From Galactobacter sp. (lineage in GTDB: Bacteria; Actinomycetota; Actinomycetes; Actinomycetales; Micrococcaceae), in NCBI GenBank assembly GCA_022712075.1, contig JALAHE010000254.1, positions 1 to 16,015 on the forward strand: DNA of 16,015 bases. The letters are read 5' to 3'. The notes under the pieces were generated by a model. That model saw only the letters and a program-made list of their open reading frames with translations. It made no database searches and was not told where the DNA came from. Position 1 is the first letter of the stretch; each line of letters begins with the position of its first letter. The position numbers and the translations under genes are program-made. Positions 13,625 to 16,015 of this stretch are shown here, in pieces.

Positions 13625-14820
13625 CTGCCGTTGAAACCACCACGTGGCAGGAGGCGGCCGTCGTGCTGCTTCCCGATCTGGTGCAGCTGCGCCGAGATCT
13701 CCATGCCCACCCGGAGCTCGGCATGGCGCTCCCGCGGACCCAAGCCCGCGTCGTCGAGCATCTCGAGGCCCTAGGCCTTGAGGTGACGCCGTCTACGGAG
13801 CACGGCGGCGTGACCGCCGTGCTCCGCGGGGCGGCGCCCGGCCCGACCGTGCTGCTGCGTGCCGACATGGACGCACTGCCCATGGCGGAGCAAACGGGCC
13901 TCGACTACGCCTCCGCCAACGGCTCGATGCACGCGTGCGGGCACGACCTCCACGTGGCCGGGTTGGCCGGAGCGGCGAGCTTGCTGGCCGCCCGCCGTGA
14001 TCGCATGGTGGGCAGCGTGGTGTTCATGTTCCAGCCGGGCGAGGAGCTGGGCGAGGGCGCGGCCACCATGGTGGCCCAAGGGGTGCTCGACGCCGCTGGG
14101 TCGCGTGCAGACGCGGCGTACGGCATCCACGTGGTGCCCGGCGACTATGGAGTCTTCTCGACGCGGCCGGGTCCGCTCATGGCCGGCTGCCTCGAGTTTG
14201 ATGTCACGGTCACTGGACGGGGCGGGCACGCCTCCGCACCGCACCTGACGCTGGACCCCGTCCCTCCGGTGGGGGAGTTGGTCGGCGCGCTTCAATCGTT
14301 CGCGACGCGCCGCTTCGACGCCTTCGATCCCATCGTGCTGACTGTGACGCGCCTGCGCGCGGGCGGCGAGGCGCTCAACATCATCGAGGACACGGCAACG
14401 CTCTCGGCCACCGTGCGTGTGCTGAGCGAGGCCTCTACTCAGCGGGTGAAGGATGAGATCCCGGCATTGGTAGCGGCCGTCGCCGCGGCCCACGGGTGCA
14501 CGGCGGCCGTGGAGCTGCGGGAGGTGTGCCCGCCCACGGTCAACGACCCAGCGGCCGCCGAAGGAGCCCTCGACACGCTTCGTGCGGTCTTCGGGGAGGA
14601 ACGCGTTCGCGTCTCGCCGGCGCCCGTCATGGGCTCGGAGGACTTCAGCCACGTCCTGCGCGAGGTGCCCGGCGCCTTCGTGTTCCTGCGGGCGACACCC
14701 GCGGAACTCGACCCCGAGACCGTGGCCCCGAACCACTCTCCGTTTGTGGTCTTCGACGACGCGATCCTGGCTGACCAAGCGCGGGCCCTTGCCGCATTGG
14801 CCTGGAGCCACGTGGGCTAG
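13621..14820 (+). CDS. M20D-family amidohydrolase (aminoacylase/hippurate hydrolase-like)
   Basis: Metallopeptidase-fold amidohydrolase of 399 aa, full length. Motifs: RRDLHAHPELG (24-34), RADMDALP (80-87), MHACGHDLH (103-111), FQPGEE (137-142), GRGGHASAPH (199-208), MGSEDF (337-342) and NHSP (371 is the His). Likely metal ligands are C106, H108, E142, H170 and H371, with E141 as general base. Relatives hydrolyse N-acyl amino acids such as hippurate, auxin-amino acid conjugates or N-acyl-glutamines; others act on N-acetylated amino acid intermediates or short peptides. There is no signal peptide, so it acts in the cytoplasm on imported solute. The ATG overlaps dppF by 4 nt and follows GGGAGAG (13612-13618). 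Being last in the importer operon strongly links it to the transported substrate. Confidence 0.94.
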   Translation: MTAVETTTWQEAAVVLLPDLVQLRRDLHAHPELGMALPRTQARVVEHLEALGLEVTPSTEHGGVTAVLRGAAPGPTVLLRADMDALPMAEQTGLDYASANGSMHACGHDLHVAGLAGAASLLAARRDRMVGSVVFMFQPGEELGEGAATMVAQGVLDAAGSRADAAYGIHVVPGDYGVFSTRPGPLMAGCLEFDVTVTGRGGHASAPHLTLDPVPPVGELVGALQSFATRRFDAFDPIVLTVTRLRAGGEALNIIEDTATLSATVRVLSEASTQRVKDEIPALVAAVAAAHGCTAAVELREVCPPTVNDPAAAEGALDTLRAVFGEERVRVSPAPVMGSEDFSHVLREVPGAFVFLRATPAELDPETVAPNHSPFVVFDDAILADQARALAALAWSHVG

Positions 14821-14842
14821 CTTTCAGCAGCCGGCAACGCAG

Positions 14843-14883
14843 AAGGGGCGTGCCTCCCGTACTCTCGGGGAGGCACGCCCCTT
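14843..14883. terminator. strong bidirectional terminator hairpin
   Basis: A perfect 16-bp GC-rich stem (14843-14858 with 14868-14883) and a 9-nt loop. It begins 22 nt after the amidohydrolase stop and lies 19 nt past the stop of the convergent carboxypeptidase gene, so it can end transcription from both sides. The T-tracts are weak (TT only). Confidence 0.85.
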
Positions 14884-14902
14884 GTGCGTGTGGCGTCCTG
14901 CG

Positions 14903-16015
14903 CTACAGCGGCTGGTGGTCGGTCGCCTCGGCGTAGAAAGCCTCGAGGTCCGCGCTCATGCGGGCGACGGCGGTCTCGTCCACGAAGGTCATGTGTCCAG
15001 ACTCGTAGTGGTGGAATCGGACGTTGCCGCGCAGGCGGGGCGCCAGGTACAGGCGGGAGACATCCACCTCTGCCGAGAAGTACGGCGTGGCGAGGTCGTA
15101 GATGCCGCCCAGCACCGCCACGCGGAGGTGCGGATTGCGGCGCAGTGCAGCGGAGAGATCCAGTTCGACCATGGGCACCGGGTGGGGCCGATCGATAGCC
15201 GGGGCCTTGTGGCTCCAGTCCCAGCGCGGCTCGATGAACATGTTGTGCAGGTGCCGGTACTTCAGCGTCGTCGTGACGCCGAGGTCGCGATGCAGGTGCT
15301 CCATGAACGATGAAAGGTGCGTCGAGTTGACGCCTGCGGTCGCTGCGTCATCCGTGGCCGGATCTGCCCCGCCGTCGCCCACCACGTACTGATGATCGGC
15401 CACGAAGCGGGTGTCAAAGCGGCCCACCACGCGACCTTCGTCCTTGAGCAGCGCATAGCGGAAGGGCTCCATGCCGATGCGGAAGCGGTGCGAAAGGACC
15501 TCGTCGGCGGGCAGACCCATGAATCCACCCGCGAGCTCCGCCAGGCGCTCTGCCTCGTCCTCGGGAAGCCGGTCGCCGAGCTGAAGGGCGCGGGCGTAGT
15601 CCCCCTGGGCGAAGTCAGCTGCCTTGGCCAGCAGGTCCTCGAGCTGGAGGTCCTGGTGGGCACTGCGGCCGTGGAACCACGCGGTGGCAGCGAGGGAGGG
15701 CAGCAGGTTGATGTGTTCCTGGTCCAGCCCCAGGTTGTTCTGGGCCCAGTTGAGCATCGTGGACAGCAGGACGACTCCGTTGAAGTCCAGGCCTTGGTTC
15801 TGGAGCCGGTGAACGAGCGCCGCGGCGCGGGTGGTGCCGTAGGACTCACCGAACAGGAAGCGGGGAGCATTCCAGCGGCCGCTGATCTCCAGGTAGCGCG
15901 TGATGGCTCGGGCGAAGGTGTCGACGTCCTGGTCTACTCCGTACACCTCGCTCTCGTTGGTCTCCCCGATGAGGCGCGAATAGCCGGTGTTCGGGGCGTC
16001 GAGGAAGACCAGATC
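14903..16015 (-). CDS. S10 serine carboxypeptidase-like protein, 5' end outside the window
   Basis: C-terminal 370 residues of a peptidase family S10 protein; the frame stays open to the window edge, so the true start lies outside. Numbering from the first visible codon: DLVFLDAPNTGYSR (1-14) is the typical S10 block before the nucleophile; GESYGT (56-61) holds the catalytic S58; GIYDLATPYF (304-313) holds the likely D307; HYESGHMTF (336-344) holds the likely H341. The triad is therefore complete. S10 enzymes remove C-terminal amino acids from peptides at acidic pH; bacterial members are less well studied. Whether it is exported cannot be judged without the N-terminus. It is convergent with the importer operon across a shared terminator, so it is a separate transcription unit, though a peptidase next to a peptide-type importer could be functionally related (inference). 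An in-frame GTG at 15946 is internal, not the start. Confidence 0.92.
   Translation of the reverse strand, partial: DLVFLDAPNTGYSRLIGETNESEVYGVDQDVDTFARAITRYLEISGRWNAPRFLFGESYGTTRAAALVHRLQNQGLDFNGVVLLSTMLNWAQNNLGLDQEHINLLPSLAATAWFHGRSAHQDLQLEDLLAKAADFAQGDYARALQLGDRLPEDEAERLAELAGGFMGLPADEVLSHRFRIGMEPFRYALLKDEGRVVGRFDTRFVADHQYVVGDGGADPATDDAATAGVNSTHLSSFMEHLHRDLGVTTTLKYRHLHNMFIEPRWDWSHKAPAIDRPHPVPMVELDLSAALRRNPHLRVAVLGGIYDLATPYFSAEVDVSRLYLAPRLRGNVRFHHYESGHMTFVDETAVARMSADLEAFYAEATDHQPL

Noticed and set aside
13771..14811. 346-codon minus-strand open frame opposite the amidohydrolase
   Set aside because: Shadow of the M20D gene, whose metal ligands are all present on the plus strand.

Overview
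The window looks like a chromosomal segment of a high-GC Gram-positive bacterium (Actinomycetota, possibly Micrococcales). The basis is the strongly GC-biased third codon positions, GGAGG-type ribosome binding sites, a lipobox-bearing ABC substrate-binding protein, and a fused permease/ATPase ABC protein of a kind common in actinobacteria. The genus cannot be read from the sequence. Coding density is high. No tRNA, rRNA, insertion sequence, CRISPR array or prophage gene was seen.

Layout: (1) 140-1252, minus strand, is a HisC/aromatic-type aminotransferase. (2) Divergent from it, 1361-4090 is a plus-strand operon: a PDR/VanB-type flavin and [2Fe-2S] reductase, a Rieske oxygenase alpha subunit of the phthalate 4,5-dioxygenase/LigXa-like type, and a small HAD-fold protein whose nucleophile motif appears lost. 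(3) A long hairpin (4096-4157) separates this operon from a convergent GntR/FCD regulator (4187-4900, minus). (4) Divergent from the regulator, 5047-8132 encodes a thiamine-diphosphate decarboxylase/carboligase-like enzyme and an aldehyde dehydrogenase, overlapping by 1 nt. (5) 8245-14820 is a tightly packed Dpp/Opp-type importer operon: lipoprotein, permease, fused permease-ATPase, second ATPase, then an M20D amidohydrolase. It ends at a perfect 16-bp-stem hairpin (14843-14883). (6) 14903 to the right edge, minus, is the C-terminal part of an S10 serine carboxypeptidase-like protein.

Together, 140-14820 reads as one catabolic island. The importer would bring in a peptide or N-acyl amino acid and the M20D enzyme would hydrolyse its amide bond. 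The aminotransferase would convert the released amino acid to a 2-oxo acid, the ThDP enzyme would decarboxylate it to an aldehyde, and the aldehyde dehydrogenase would oxidise that to an acid. The Rieske oxygenase and reductase would hydroxylate or demethylate the substrate or a product. The GntR/FCD protein is the obvious candidate regulator. Words shared between the promoter regions at 4992-5017 and 8152-8199 suggest co-regulation of the enzyme and importer operons. The substrate cannot be identified from sequence alone, and the pathway as a whole is inference.
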